From: Streptomyces polyasparticus
GTDB lineage: Bacteria; Actinomycetota; Actinomycetes; Streptomycetales; Streptomycetaceae
NCBI RefSeq assembly: GCF_014493765.1
Contig: NZ_JACTVJ010000010.1
Coordinates: 62,001-126,000, forward strand
Direction of reading: 5' to 3'
Length of the DNA stretch: 64,000 nucleotides
In this document: piece by piece, positions 52,331-61,135 of the stretch
How the letters are laid out: every line of letters starts with the position of its first letter
Position numbering within the stretch: position 1 is the stretch's first letter
Translations under genes and position numbers: made by a program
Notes under the pieces: model-generated
Seen by the model: the letters and a program-made list of their open reading frames with translations, nothing else
Told to the model about the DNA's origin: nothing
Databases searched by the model: none

Positions 52331-52616
52331 GTCCTCCAGGAGGAGCCGCAGCCCCGGCTGGAATTCCGCATAGCTCTCGGGCTCCGGACTCAGCGGCTCC
52401 TGCCCGATCGGTCGCCGGGAGGCAGCCGAGGGTGTGGTGCTGATGGTGCGAGCGCCGAGCTTAGGGAGAGGGAGACAAGATCACCACACCGTCTGCGGCG
52501 AGGTGTGGCCGGTTCGATCCGGCCGGTTCGACAACACGGCCGTACTTCTCCGCGCGCACTGCTGCGCGCGGAGAAGTACGGCCGTCCCGGCCGGAACCCG
52601 GATTGCGGATGCGGAA
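52331..52616. other. gap upstream of the metalloprotease
   Basis: It contains the in-frame upstream extension of the metalloprotease (52331 to about 52480) with no start codon, a short segment in another frame that looks like a signal peptide end (LVSLSLSSALAPSAP), and the TerB terminator hairpin. Confidence 0.5.
52537..52584 (-). terminator. 22-bp perfect hairpin, terminator of TerB
   Basis: 52537-52558 (CGGCCGTACTTCTCCGCGCGCA) pairs completely with 52563-52584, with a 4-base loop. It lies 33 bases after the TerB stop. Confidence 0.85.
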
Positions 52617-53165
52617 TCAGAGGCCGAACTGCTGCGGGCTCACACCCAGTGCCGCGCACGCTTCCCGAAGCACCTGCTCCTCGGCCGGGGCGATGTACCC
52701 GTCCGCGCCCGCGACGACGAAGCCGGTCTGGACGACCGCCTGGGCCTCCGCCGGCTTCTTCGCCGCCTTGGCGATCTCCTGCATGACCGCGGTCTTGCCC
52801 TGCTGGAAGTTGTACGTCAGCTGGTCGACGTGCTTGTTGAAGCGCTCGCGCAGCTGCTCGGGCGGGAAGTTCTGCAGGACGTCGTTCTGCAGGATCAGCG
52901 ACTCCACATGCTGCCGCTCGGCGGGGTCCACCGAACCGTCCGCAGCCGCCACCAGCGCGCACATGGCCATCGAGGCGTCCCGGTAGGCGCCGCTCTTCAG
53001 CTCCGTCTTGAGCGAGCTGAGCTGGGACTTGAGCACGCCCACCAGCTGAGCCTTCGATCCGCCGCCCGTGCGTGCGGCCGACCCGCCATGGCCGCCGGAG
53101 CTACGACCTGCCTGCGCCTGCTGCAGCCCCTTGGCCTGTTCCTTGAGCCGGTCCCACATTGCCAT
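52617..53165 (-). CDS. TerB-family tellurite-resistance-like protein
   Basis: A protein of about 182 residues. The C-terminal 140 residues form a TerB domain with duplicated acidic metal loops: ALVAAADGSVDPAERQHVES and FVVAGADGYIAPAEEQVLRE. TerB domains bind Ca2+ or Mg2+ and act in membrane-associated stress systems. The N-terminus is polar and flexible. ATG 53165 has GAGGTGG; other ATGs at 53174 and 53159. No other ter gene is near. Confidence 0.87.
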   Translation of the reverse strand: MAMWDRLKEQAKGLQQAQAGRSSGGHGGSAARTGGGSKAQLVGVLKSQLSSLKTELKSGAYRDASMAMCALVAAADGSVDPAERQHVESLILQNDVLQNFPPEQLRERFNKHVDQLTYNFQQGKTAVMQEIAKAAKKPAEAQAVVQTGFVVAGADGYIAPAEEQVLREACAALGVSPQQFGL

Positions 53166-53325
53166 CCATGCCACCTCGGACGTAGTTCGTCGATCCGTAT
53201 GGATCTCTCTTGCGCCCCGGGAAAACGTTCATGGGCGCCGCAAAGTTCCTCGCCCGCGTCCGGACCTTGTACGACCGCTGCGCTGCACCTGTGCGTCCCC
53301 TGTGGCGGACGCGCGTGCGTACGGG

Positions 53326-54537
53326 TCAGTCCTGGGCGCTGACGGGCCAGCCCGTGTACTGCTCCGCGAGATACGTGCGTCCCGAGCGGGTGCCCACCAC
53401 GTTGTCCAGCTCGCCGAGTTGGCGGCGCAGGTCGAAGGCGGAGGCGTCCGGCGCGGTGTGCAGCAGCCGGGTCATCCACCACGAGAAGTTCTGTGCCCGC
53501 CACACCCGTTGAAGGGCCTGCGGCTGGTAGTCGCCCAGCGCGGCCACGCCTTCGCGGCTGAGAGCCCGTACCAATACGTCGGCGAGGATCTTCACGTCGT
53601 GCAGCGCCAGGTTCAGACCGCGCGCACCCGTCGGCGGCACGGTGTGCGCGGCGTCCCCGGCGAGCAGCAGCGAGCCCCAGTGCATCGGTTCCTGTACGAA
53701 CGAGCGGAACCGCAGCACCGTCTTGTCGATCACGGGCCCTTCCTTCAGGCGGAATCCGTCCGCACCGGCCACCCGCGCCTGGAGGGTCTCCCAGATCCGG
53801 TCGTCCGGCCAGGCCTCGGTCGACTCGTCGGGCGAGCACTGGAAGTACATGCGCTGCACGGTCTCGGTGCGCTGGCTGATCAGTGCGAAGCCGTGCTCGG
53901 AATGGGCGTACACCAGCTCGGGCGCGCTCATCGGCGCCTCGGCGAGTATGCCGAACCAGGCGAAGGGATACTCCTTGCCGTAGCGCACCCGCCGGTCCTC
54001 CGGCACCAGGTCGCGGCACATGCTGCGCGACCCGTCCGCGCCGACCACGTACCGCGCGCGGATCTCGTGCCGTGTCCCGTCGGCCGCGGTGTACCGCACG
54101 CGCGGGGCGTCCGTCGCGATGTCGAGGACCTCGGTGTCCTCGATGCCGAAGTGGACCGTACCGCCGTCGCGTTCCCGTGCGTCGGCCAGGTCGGTGAACA
54201 CGGCGGTCTGCGGATACAGCCACACCGACTCGCCCACCAGGGCCTTGAAATCGATCCGGTGCGCCCGTCCGCCGAACCGTAGCTCCGTGCCCTCGTGCTC
54301 GTGGCCTTCGCGCAGGATCCGGTCGCTGACGCCCGTCTCGACCAGGTCGCGAGCGACGTCGGCCTCCAGGATCCCGGCCCGGTGCGTCGTCTCGATCTCG
54401 TGCCGGGTACGGGTGTCGAGCACGATCGCCTCCACGCCCGCCCGCGCGAGCCGGTGGGCCAGCATCAGGCCGGCGGGACCGGCGCCGACGACGGCCACGG
54501 GGGCCGAGACGGTGGTGTCGACGGGGGCATCGGCCAT
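53326..54537 (-). CDS. pobA: 4-hydroxybenzoate 3-monooxygenase (PobA)
   Basis: A 403-residue FAD hydroxylase converting 4-hydroxybenzoate to protocatechuate with NAD(P)H and O2. It has VAVVGAGPAGLMLAHRLA (FAD), ETTHRAGILEADV, YVVGADGSRSMCR, RSFVQEPMHWGSLLLAGDAA, and the PobA ending HTVPPTGARGLNLA followed by FSWWMTRLLH. These match the Pseudomonas enzyme closely in order and spacing. No pobR or pca genes are adjacent, but its function fits the aromatic theme of the window. Confidence 0.92.
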   Translation of the reverse strand: MADAPVDTTVSAPVAVVGAGPAGLMLAHRLARAGVEAIVLDTRTRHEIETTHRAGILEADVARDLVETGVSDRILREGHEHEGTELRFGGRAHRIDFKALVGESVWLYPQTAVFTDLADARERDGGTVHFGIEDTEVLDIATDAPRVRYTAADGTRHEIRARYVVGADGSRSMCRDLVPEDRRVRYGKEYPFAWFGILAEAPMSAPELVYAHSEHGFALISQRTETVQRMYFQCSPDESTEAWPDDRIWETLQARVAGADGFRLKEGPVIDKTVLRFRSFVQEPMHWGSLLLAGDAAHTVPPTGARGLNLALHDVKILADVLVRALSREGVAALGDYQPQALQRVWRAQNFSWWMTRLLHTAPDASAFDLRRQLGELDNVVGTRSGRTYLAEQYTGWPVSAQD

Positions 54538-54679
54538 GGCAACTCCTGAGTGATCGCGGACGGTTCGAGCTCCCCGAACGTTGACACCTGGTTTGCGCCC
54601 GGGTCCCGGCCGATTCCACCAGACGGAAGCCCGCTCCGGGGAAGCCTCGATACGGGCCCCCGGCGATCACGTCGACGTG

Positions 54680-55141
54680 CTAGGCGTACGGGTCGAGTGC
54701 CCAGAAGCGCACGGTGCCGCTGCGGCGGTCGAACCACAGTTCGGCGGGGCTCGTGCCGTCGCGGTCGAGCTCGGGTGACCGGATCCACTGCGGGTTCTCC
54801 GGCCCCTCGCCTCTGAGCGGCTTCTCGAACCAGGAGGAGAAGTCATCGGCGGGGCCCCCGGACACGAAGGCATGGGCCGCCGTGAGCTCGGCAAGCCTCC
54901 CCGGCGCCAGCCGGGCGAAGCCCGAGATCACCAGTTCCGGCGAGGACAGGGCCCGATCGTCGTCCCGGCTGCTCACCCACTTCGCGTCGGAGAGCGGGCC
55001 CAGGAGCGGGAACGTCCGCTCCAGCGGCGCGGTGTCGGTGTGCCAGTCACCCCGGTCCCCGTCCGACACCTTGTCCAGGGCCCACCATGCGGGCAGGACC
55101 GCCGGCCGCGCTCCGATCCCGATCAGCTTCCTACGCTCCAA
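54680..55141 (-). CDS. hypothetical protein
   Basis: A 153-residue protein of unknown function: RRKLIGIGARPAVLPAWWAL, then TFPLLGPLSDAKWVSSRDDD and ELWFDRRSGTVRFWALDPYA. It is rich in Trp, Asp and Pro with no obvious catalytic motif. It looks like an intact small actinobacterial protein. It is not obviously linked to its neighbours. Confidence 0.6.
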   Translation of the reverse strand: MERRKLIGIGARPAVLPAWWALDKVSDGDRGDWHTDTAPLERTFPLLGPLSDAKWVSSRDDDRALSSPELVISGFARLAPGRLAELTAAHAFVSGGPADDFSSWFEKPLRGEGPENPQWIRSPELDRDGTSPAELWFDRRSGTVRFWALDPYA

Positions 55142-55228
55142 CGAGCGTCCCCTCAGCCTGAGTTCGGGGCACCCTGCCCCGCTCGATCGCCTCGGCGGCC
55201 GGCGGAGTCGACCGTTGTCGGAAGCGGT

Positions 55229-55987
55229 TCACACATCACGTATGTGCAGGAGCAGGCCGCCGAGCACCAGCGCCGCGGCGGCCCATCCGGCGGTCACGGC
55301 GAGGCCGGCCCAGGGGCCGATGGGCAGGGCGGAGAGGCCGGTGGTGGCCTGGACGGCGAGCCCGGCGCTCATCGGCGCGATCTTCTGGAGCAGGTGCTGC
55401 CAGTCCGGGGCGCCGACGGTCTGGGCGACGAGGGGGACGACGTAGAGGAGACCCAGGGTGACTCCGATGCCGGTGGCCGAGTCCCGTACGGCGGTTGCGA
55501 TGCCGAGGCTCAGCAGGCCGATGAGGATCAGGTAGAGGATCGTCCCGCAGGCCGCACGTAACGTCGGGCCGTTGGACAGGGACAGCGCCGGGTCGGCGAG
55601 GCCGGGAAGGGTGAGCCGCGCGGCGAGCAGCGATCCGAGGACGGCGAGCGTAGCGGCGACGGCCAGGACGCCCGTGAGGGTGAGGGCCTTGGCCGCGAAG
55701 GCGGTCGCGCGCCGCGGCACTGCCGTCAGGGTGGTGCGGATCATGCCCGTGCCGTACTCGCCGCTGATGCAGGGCACGGCCAGGATGACGACCAGCGCCT
55801 GGCCCAAATAGACACCGGTAAGCGCGAGTCGGGTCGTGTCGCCGCCGCATCCTTCGGCGGTGCAGTGCACCACCGAAGCCGCCACGGTGCTCAGGGCCAC
55901 CGTCGATGTGACCGCCCCCAGGAGCAGCCACAGGGGTCCGGTGACGGTCCGCATCTTCGTCCACTCCGCGTGCAAAGCGCCTCTCAT
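55229..55987 (-). CDS. ABC-2-type permease
   Basis: A 252-residue export permease with six hydrophobic segments (LWLLLGAVTSTVALSTVAAS, LVVILAVPCISGEYGTGMI and others). The N-terminal RGALHAEWTKMRTV and YGTGMIRTTLTAVP are typical of these Streptomyces permeases. Start overlaps the end of the next upstream permease gene. It is the third gene of the ATPase-permease-permease operon. Confidence 0.88.
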   Translation of the reverse strand: MRGALHAEWTKMRTVTGPLWLLLGAVTSTVALSTVAASVVHCTAEGCGGDTTRLALTGVYLGQALVVILAVPCISGEYGTGMIRTTLTAVPRRATAFAAKALTLTGVLAVAATLAVLGSLLAARLTLPGLADPALSLSNGPTLRAACGTILYLILIGLLSLGIATAVRDSATGIGVTLGLLYVVPLVAQTVGAPDWQHLLQKIAPMSAGLAVQATTGLSALPIGPWAGLAVTAGWAAAALVLGGLLLHIRDV

Positions 55988-57540
55988 GCATCCCTCCTGT
56001 TGAGCAGCACGACAGCCACGGTCAGACTCGCCACCGCGTAGCCGGCCAGGACCGCGAGCCCGGACCAGGGGCCCAGCGGGTAATAGCCGTAGTACGGCGT
56101 GTAGTTGCTGGCGACCTGGGCGTAGGGCACAAGCGTCTGCTGGACGGCGAACGCCGCGCCCGGTGTCACCGTGGCCACCGCCGTCGACACGCTCGCGGGC
56201 ATGAATGGGACGGCGATCAGGACGTACGGCAGCACCATGGCCACCACGACCGTGGTGACCGCGCCCGCACTGCGCCGCAGGACGGAGCCGACGCAGAGGG
56301 CCAGGACCGAGGCGGTCGCGAGCAGTGCCGCGGTCCCGACCGTCACCCGCAGTTCGCTCGCGAAGGACACCGGGAAGAGGTACACGCCGTTGCCCCGGGC
56401 GAGCCGTTCACCGAGCGGCGCGGCGAGGACCGCGCCCACCAGCCCGGCGGCGAAGGTGACCGACCACAGCACCATCGCCTTGGCCACCAACACCCGGCTC
56501 CGCCTGGGACTTGCGGCCAGGGTGACGTGGATCATCCTGGTCCGGTACTCCTCGGTGACGAACAGCGTCCCCACGACGATCACCGCGATCAGCGCGGCGA
56601 ACGTGCCGGTGAGGATGTCCCTGAGGTGGCCGCCGGTCGGCAGGCTGTCGCGGACGGCGGGCGCGATGTCGCCGGCACCCGTGAGCGTGAACCGGGCATC
56701 GGATCGCGTGACGGACCCCGACCCGTTGTCCGGGTATCCGGCGAACGTGGGGGATTCGGCGCCCACTTGAGTGCCGGTCCAGGTGTCACCGGATGGATCA
56801 GCCGCCCAGTCGTCCGCGGCCCAGCCCCCGTGCGTACGAAGATCCGTGAAGGTGGCCGTGGACACACTGACGGACGTGCCCCCGCCGCCCACGGCTGGCG
56901 GCGAGGCGACGAACAGGCCGACCTGCGCGGTCGAGCCGAGCCCGCTCACCCGCACGCTCCCCACCTCGGTCCATGTCGTGCCGTCGGTGGAGGCATGGCC
57001 CGTGATCGTCTCGCCCGAGCGGTCGAGGCGCAGCCGGCGCGGCGACGTGGGGGAGACCGGGCCGGGAGGGCCGGCCGTGTCGTTGACGTAGGAGTCCTGC
57101 ATCCGCACGCCGTGGCTGGCGGTGGCCATGATCGCCGCGTAGGGGGACCCCTGGCGGGTGCTCGCCTTGATGACGAGCCCGGCCTTCGCCCACGGCACGA
57201 TCCCGGGCCGCAGATCCCCAGGACCTTTGGGGATGCTGCTGTCGAGCGCGGAAACGGAGACGGTGACGCTGCCGTCTCCGGCCAGCGGCCGGTGCACGAA
57301 GTAGAAGCTGTCGGTCACCGGTCCGCCGTCGGGGCCGGTCGGTACGGGCGGCGACCCTTGCTGATTGCTGCTCGCGCCGGCGAGCAGCGCGAACAGCACC
57401 AGCGTCAGTGCCGCGGCCGCCATCCCGGACACCCAGCGGCGAACGGTCCGGAACTTGGTCCACTCCGCGTGCAGCACGCGAGCAAAGCTGTTCCCCCCGG
57501 CCCGCCGCCCGGAACGTGAGAGCCTGCGCGCGATGGTCAC
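55984..57540 (-). CDS. ABC-2-type permease with large extracellular lectin-like insert
   Basis: A 518-residue permease. After helix 1 (AAAALTLVLFALLAGASSN) there are about 260 extracytoplasmic residues that resemble DUF1349/concanavalin-like domains (RRLRLDRSGETITGHASTDG, then TWTEVGSVRVSGLGSTAQVG). The usual permease then resumes (GTLFVTEEYRTRMIHVTLAA). It may act as a sensor or ligand-binding part. GTG 57540 overlaps the ATPase stop. Most permeases of this type lack the insert. Confidence 0.85.
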   Translation of the reverse strand: MTIARRLSRSGRRAGGNSFARVLHAEWTKFRTVRRWVSGMAAAALTLVLFALLAGASSNQQGSPPVPTGPDGGPVTDSFYFVHRPLAGDGSVTVSVSALDSSIPKGPGDLRPGIVPWAKAGLVIKASTRQGSPYAAIMATASHGVRMQDSYVNDTAGPPGPVSPTSPRRLRLDRSGETITGHASTDGTTWTEVGSVRVSGLGSTAQVGLFVASPPAVGGGGTSVSVSTATFTDLRTHGGWAADDWAADPSGDTWTGTQVGAESPTFAGYPDNGSGSVTRSDARFTLTGAGDIAPAVRDSLPTGGHLRDILTGTFAALIAVIVVGTLFVTEEYRTRMIHVTLAASPRRSRVLVAKAMVLWSVTFAAGLVGAVLAAPLGERLARGNGVYLFPVSFASELRVTVGTAALLATASVLALCVGSVLRRSAGAVTTVVVAMVLPYVLIAVPFMPASVSTAVATVTPGAAFAVQQTLVPYAQVASNYTPYYGYYPLGPWSGLAVLAGYAVASLTVAVVLLNRRDA

Positions 57541-58472
57541 AGAGCGACCTCCGAAGGCGCCCCGGCCCGGAACTCGACCGCCCCGCCGGTGAGTTCCAGG
57601 TACACGTCCTCCAGCGTGGCGCGGTGCGCCGATACCTCGGAGAACGGCACCGCGCTCCGGCCGAGCAGCGCAACGACCTGCTCCGCAGACAGGCCGGAGA
57701 CGACGACGGCATCGCGACCGCCGCCCGTCACGCGCGCGCCGGCCTCGGCGAGCACCCGCAACGCTTGTGCGGCGGCCGTGGTCCGCAGCGCCACCCGGTT
57801 CCTGGACGCCGCCGCGATGAGCTCGGCCAGGCCGGCATCGGCAACGACTCGACCGCGCCCGATCACGACGAGATGCGCTGCCGTGTCCTGCACCTCGTTC
57901 ATGAGATGGCTGGAGACCAGCACGGCGCGGCCCTGCGCGGCCAGTGACCGCAGGAATCCGCGCATCCAGATGATGCCGTCGGGGTCCATGCCGTTGAACG
58001 GCTCGTCGAGCATGACGACCGGCGGATCGCCGAGGAGGGCCGCGGCGATCCCGAGCCGCTGCCGCATACCGAGCGAGTAGCCGCCGGCCTTGCGCCGGGC
58101 CGCGGGGGCCAGGCCGACCTGCTCGATCACCTGGTCCACCCGGCGCGCGGTCAGGCCCTGCGCGTGCGCCAGCCACAGCAGGTGGTCGCGCCCGCTGCGG
58201 CCCGGATGCAACGCCCCGGCGTCGAGCAGTGAACCGAGGTGCTTCAGCGGATGCCGAAAGCTGCGGTACGGGCGGCCGCCGACGAGTGCGGTGCCCTCAT
58301 CGACCGCGTCCAGACCGAGAATCACCCGCATCGTGGTGGACTTCCCGGCGCCGTTCGGCCCCACCAGACCGGTCACGACACCCGGACGGACGGCGAAGGA
58401 CATGCCGTCCAGGGCCACGGTCGCTCCGTACCGCTTGCGCAGTCCGTCGACGACGATCCCCGCGGCGCTCAT
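57537..58472 (-). CDS. ABC transporter ATPase
   Basis: A 311-residue ATP-binding protein of the drug/bacteriocin-export type. Walker A GPNGAGKST, signature YSLGMRQRL (variant of LSGGQ), Walker B VVMLDEPFNGMD, H-loop SSHLMNE. A C-terminal extension interacts with permeases. ATG 58472. It forms an operon with the two permeases and is divergent from a two-component system, with which it probably makes a signal-dependent efflux module. Confidence 0.9.
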   Translation of the reverse strand: MSAAGIVVDGLRKRYGATVALDGMSFAVRPGVVTGLVGPNGAGKSTTMRVILGLDAVDEGTALVGGRPYRSFRHPLKHLGSLLDAGALHPGRSGRDHLLWLAHAQGLTARRVDQVIEQVGLAPAARRKAGGYSLGMRQRLGIAAALLGDPPVVMLDEPFNGMDPDGIIWMRGFLRSLAAQGRAVLVSSHLMNEVQDTAAHLVVIGRGRVVADAGLAELIAAASRNRVALRTTAAAQALRVLAEAGARVTGGGRDAVVVSGLSAEQVVALLGRSAVPFSEVSAHRATLEDVYLELTGGAVEFRAGAPSEVAL

Positions 58473-58550
58473 CGCGGCACACCCAGTGTTCGAAGATTCC
58501 TCATGCCGACGGTTGTACGCGGCACCCGGTCCCAGGCCGGTCGCAGCCGC

Positions 58551-58628
58551 TGCGACCTGACTGCGACCTGGCTGATGCGACGCGACTGCGACCCGGCTGA
58601 TGCGACGCGACTGCGACCCGGCTGCGAC
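58551..58628. promoter_or_regulatory. seven TGCGAC direct repeats (response-regulator array)
   Basis: TGCGAC occurs at 58551, 58562, 58576, 58587, 58601, 58612 and 58623: spacings 11, 14, 11, 14, 11, 11. The array fills the divergent gap between the ABC operon and the response regulator. Eleven-base spacing is typical of OmpR/PhoP-type binding sites, so the adjacent regulator likely binds here. Confidence 0.65.
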
Positions 58629-58716
58629 CTGGGATCTGGCATCTTTGGCGCATGCCACCTCGACCCGACGGCCGGACCGGCCGCCCCGCCCGTACGACGA
58701 CCGCAGGCGAGCGGCG

Positions 58717-59379
58717 GTGAGGGTCCTCGTCGTCGAGGACTTCGAGGTCCTCGCCCGCTCCATCGGCACCGGGCTGCGCCGCGAGGGCATGGCCGTCGAT
58801 GTCGTCCTGGACGGGACCACCGCCCTCGACCACCTGGCCACCACCCGCTATGACGTGGTGATCCTCGACCGCGACCTGCCCGGCGTCCACGGCGACGAGA
58901 TCTGCCGCCGACTCGCCCACGGTGGCTGCGCGACCCGCGTCCTGATGCTGACCGCGTACGACACGGTCGAGGACCGCGTCGCCGGGCTCGGCCTCGGCGC
59001 CGACGACTATCTGCCCAAGCCGTTCGCGTTCGCCGAACTGGTCGCCCGCGTCCGGGCGTTGGCCCGCCGCGCCGCCCCACCGTTGCCACCGACCCTGGCC
59101 TGCGGGGACATCACGCTCGATCCGGCCCGCCGCGTGGCGTCCCGGGCCGGCCGGCGTCTTGAGCTGAGCCCCAAGGAGTTTGCGCTGCTGGAATGCCTGC
59201 TCGCCGCACCCGGCCTGGTCATCTCCGCCGAGGAACTGCTCGAACGTGCCTGGGACGCGGCCGCCGACCCCTTCAGCAGCGCCGTCAAGCACACCATGCA
59301 CCGGCTGCGGGCCAAGCTCGGCGACCCGCCGGTGATCGAGACCGTCCGCGAAGGCGGCTACCGCATCGGATCATCATGA
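58717..59379 (+). CDS. OmpR-family response regulator
   Basis: A 220-residue response regulator: receiver with VRVLVVEDFEVLARSIGTGL (acidic pocket), phospho-site Asp in VVILDRDLPGVHGDE and the conserved lysine in DDYLPKPFAFAEL. The C-terminal winged helix (ELSPKEFALLECLLAAPGLV, then SAVKHTMHRLRAKLG) is OmpR-type. GTG 58717. It overlaps the histidine kinase gene by four bases. It probably controls the divergent ABC operon through the TGCGAC array. Confidence 0.92.
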   Translation: MRVLVVEDFEVLARSIGTGLRREGMAVDVVLDGTTALDHLATTRYDVVILDRDLPGVHGDEICRRLAHGGCATRVLMLTAYDTVEDRVAGLGLGADDYLPKPFAFAELVARVRALARRAAPPLPPTLACGDITLDPARRVASRAGRRLELSPKEFALLECLLAAPGLVISAEELLERAWDAAADPFSSAVKHTMHRLRAKLGDPPVIETVREGGYRIGSS

Positions 59380-60569
59380 CCTCCCCGCAGCCCACCAGGT
59401 CCCCTCAACCCACCCAAAGGCCCCTGCAGATCGCCAGAAGGCCCCTGCAGACCCGGCTCGCGCTCGCCTACTCGGCAGGTGTCTACGCCGCGGGGGTCTT
59501 CGTACTCGTCCTCGTCATCGTCCCGCTCGCCAGCGTCGACGCGGCCGGACCCGAAGGACAGCCCGCCACGAGCGTGACCACCGGACACGGGCCCGGGATC
59601 AGCCTGCCCCACCTCCTCATCGGGTCCGCCGTCGCCCTGGTCCTTCTGATACCCGTGGCCCTCGCGCTCGGCTGGTTCATCGCCGGCCGGTTCCTGCGCC
59701 CGCTGCGGGCGATCACCTCCACCGCCCGGAGCATCTCCTCCGGCGACCTCCACCGGCGCCTCGGCCTCGGCGAGCCCACGGATGAGCTGACCGAACTCGG
59801 CCGTACCCTCGACGACTTGTTCGCGCGCCTCCAGGCATCCTTCGACGCCCAGCGCCACTTCGTCGCCAACGCCTCCCACGAGCTGCGCACCCCGCTCGCC
59901 GGCCTGCGCACCCTCCTCGAAGTCGCTCTCGCGGACCCCGAAGCCGACACGGAAACGCTGCGCTCGGTCTGCCAGGAGGCCCTCGGCCTCGGCCGGCACC
60001 AGGAGCGGCTCGTCACGTCGCTGCTCGTCCTCGCCACCAGCGAGCGCGGAGTGACGCGTCGGCACAACGTCGACCTCGCCCAGGTCGCCGAGCGGGTGCT
60101 CGCCTCCCGCCGCGACCGGGCGGAGGAGAAAGGCATCGACCTGACCGACCACCTGACGCCCGCAGTGACGACCGGGGACCCGGGCCTGATCGAAAGCCTC
60201 GTCGCCAACCTCATCGACAACGCCATCCGCCACAACCACCCGGACGGGCACGTGGAGATCTCCACCCGGAACTCCGGCACCCAGGCGGCCCTCACCGTCA
60301 CCAACACCGGTCCGGTCATCCCCGACGACCAGATCCAGCGCCTCTTCCACCCGTTCCAGAAACTGGCGACCGATCGCCACGGCCATCGCGAGGGCTACGG
60401 CCTGGGCCTCGCCATCGTCAGCGCCGTCACCGAAGCCCACCACGCCACGCTCACGGCCGACGCACCCCCCGAAGGCGGCCTGTCGATCACCGTACGGTTC
60501 GGTCCCGCGATGTCCGGTGCCAACCCTGGTGAGGGTGTCGACCGGGTGGTCAGGGCGTACGGCCGATGA
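59376..60569 (+). CDS. sensor histidine kinase
   Basis: A 397-residue HisKA kinase with two membrane helices (LAYSAGVYAAGVFVLVLVIV and LLIGSAVALVLLIPVALALG) around a short extracellular loop. HAMP follows (RPLRAITSTARSISSGDLHR), then the H box ANASHELRTPLAGL (phospho-His), N box LVANLIDNAIRHNH and G box GYGLGLAIVSAV. Its last codons lie in a 26-bp tandem duplication. ATG 59376 overlaps the regulator stop. Confidence 0.92.
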   Translation: MTSPQPTRSPQPTQRPLQIARRPLQTRLALAYSAGVYAAGVFVLVLVIVPLASVDAAGPEGQPATSVTTGHGPGISLPHLLIGSAVALVLLIPVALALGWFIAGRFLRPLRAITSTARSISSGDLHRRLGLGEPTDELTELGRTLDDLFARLQASFDAQRHFVANASHELRTPLAGLRTLLEVALADPEADTETLRSVCQEALGLGRHQERLVTSLLVLATSERGVTRRHNVDLAQVAERVLASRRDRAEEKGIDLTDHLTPAVTTGDPGLIESLVANLIDNAIRHNHPDGHVEISTRNSGTQAALTVTNTGPVIPDDQIQRLFHPFQKLATDRHGHREGYGLGLAIVSAVTEAHHATLTADAPPEGGLSITVRFGPAMSGANPGEGVDRVVRAYGR

Positions 60570-60599
60570 ACGCGGTCAGGGCGTACGGCCGATGAAGGC
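60548..60599. repeat. 26-bp tandem duplication over two convergent stop codons
   Basis: The 23 bases at 60548-60570 recur exactly at 60574-60596. The first copy holds the histidine kinase stop, the second the stop of the convergent TIGR03086 gene. Confidence 0.85.
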
Positions 60600-61133
60600 G
60601 AGCAGACGCGTCTGGACGTCGGCGCTCTCCGGCACCTCGACCCGTGGCCCGTACTGTCCGCTCGCACGGAGCACGTCGTCGAGCGGCAGCATCCCCTCGA
60701 GCATCTGGGTGCACTTGGCGGGATCGAGCCGCTCGTTCTGGCCGGTGGCCCGTGCCAGATCCCAGGTGTGCAGGAAGACATCGCAGGTGTAGAACCGGTC
60801 GACCGCCTGGTCCAGGGGGAGTTCCCCGATGTGCGGGTTCGACAGGACCTTGTCCGCGGTGGCCGGATCGTCGAGGAGGGCCTGCACCGCAGCGCAGTGC
60901 GCTGCCCAGGCGGCCACCGGATCCTCGTCCACCGAGGGCCCCTGCGGCAGTTCGACTCCGGCGCCGGACTTGAGGAAGGCGGGGAACCACTCGACGAGGT
61001 GCCGGACGACGTCCCGGGCGGTCCACCCCTCGCACGGAGCCGGGTTCTCCCACGCTTCCGGCTTCGTGCCGCGTACGCGGTCGGTGAAGACGCTCGCCAC
61101 GGTCCGGTGCTCATCGGCTGCTGTACTCGTCAC
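60576..61133 (-). CDS. TIGR03086-family metal-binding protein (DinB-like)
   Basis: A 185-residue member of the mycothiol-maleylpyruvate isomerase/DinB fold. It has ENPAPCEGWTARDVVRHLVE, with the conserved His, and later FLHTWDLARATGQNERLDPA. A three-histidine metal site is typical, probably for thiol-dependent transfers; the exact function is unknown. GTG 61133 with GGGAAC; TTG 61139 possible. It is three bases from the SRPBCC gene, so co-transcribed with it. Confidence 0.85.
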   Translation of the reverse strand: MTSTAADEHRTVASVFTDRVRGTKPEAWENPAPCEGWTARDVVRHLVEWFPAFLKSGAGVELPQGPSVDEDPVAAWAAHCAAVQALLDDPATADKVLSNPHIGELPLDQAVDRFYTCDVFLHTWDLARATGQNERLDPAKCTQMLEGMLPLDDVLRASGQYGPRVEVPESADVQTRLLAFIGRTP

Positions 61134-61135
61134 GA

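Noticed and set aside
58551-58628. CRISPR-like array
   Set aside because: Repeats are only 6 bases, spaced 11-14 bases, with no cas genes; they fit a regulator-binding array.
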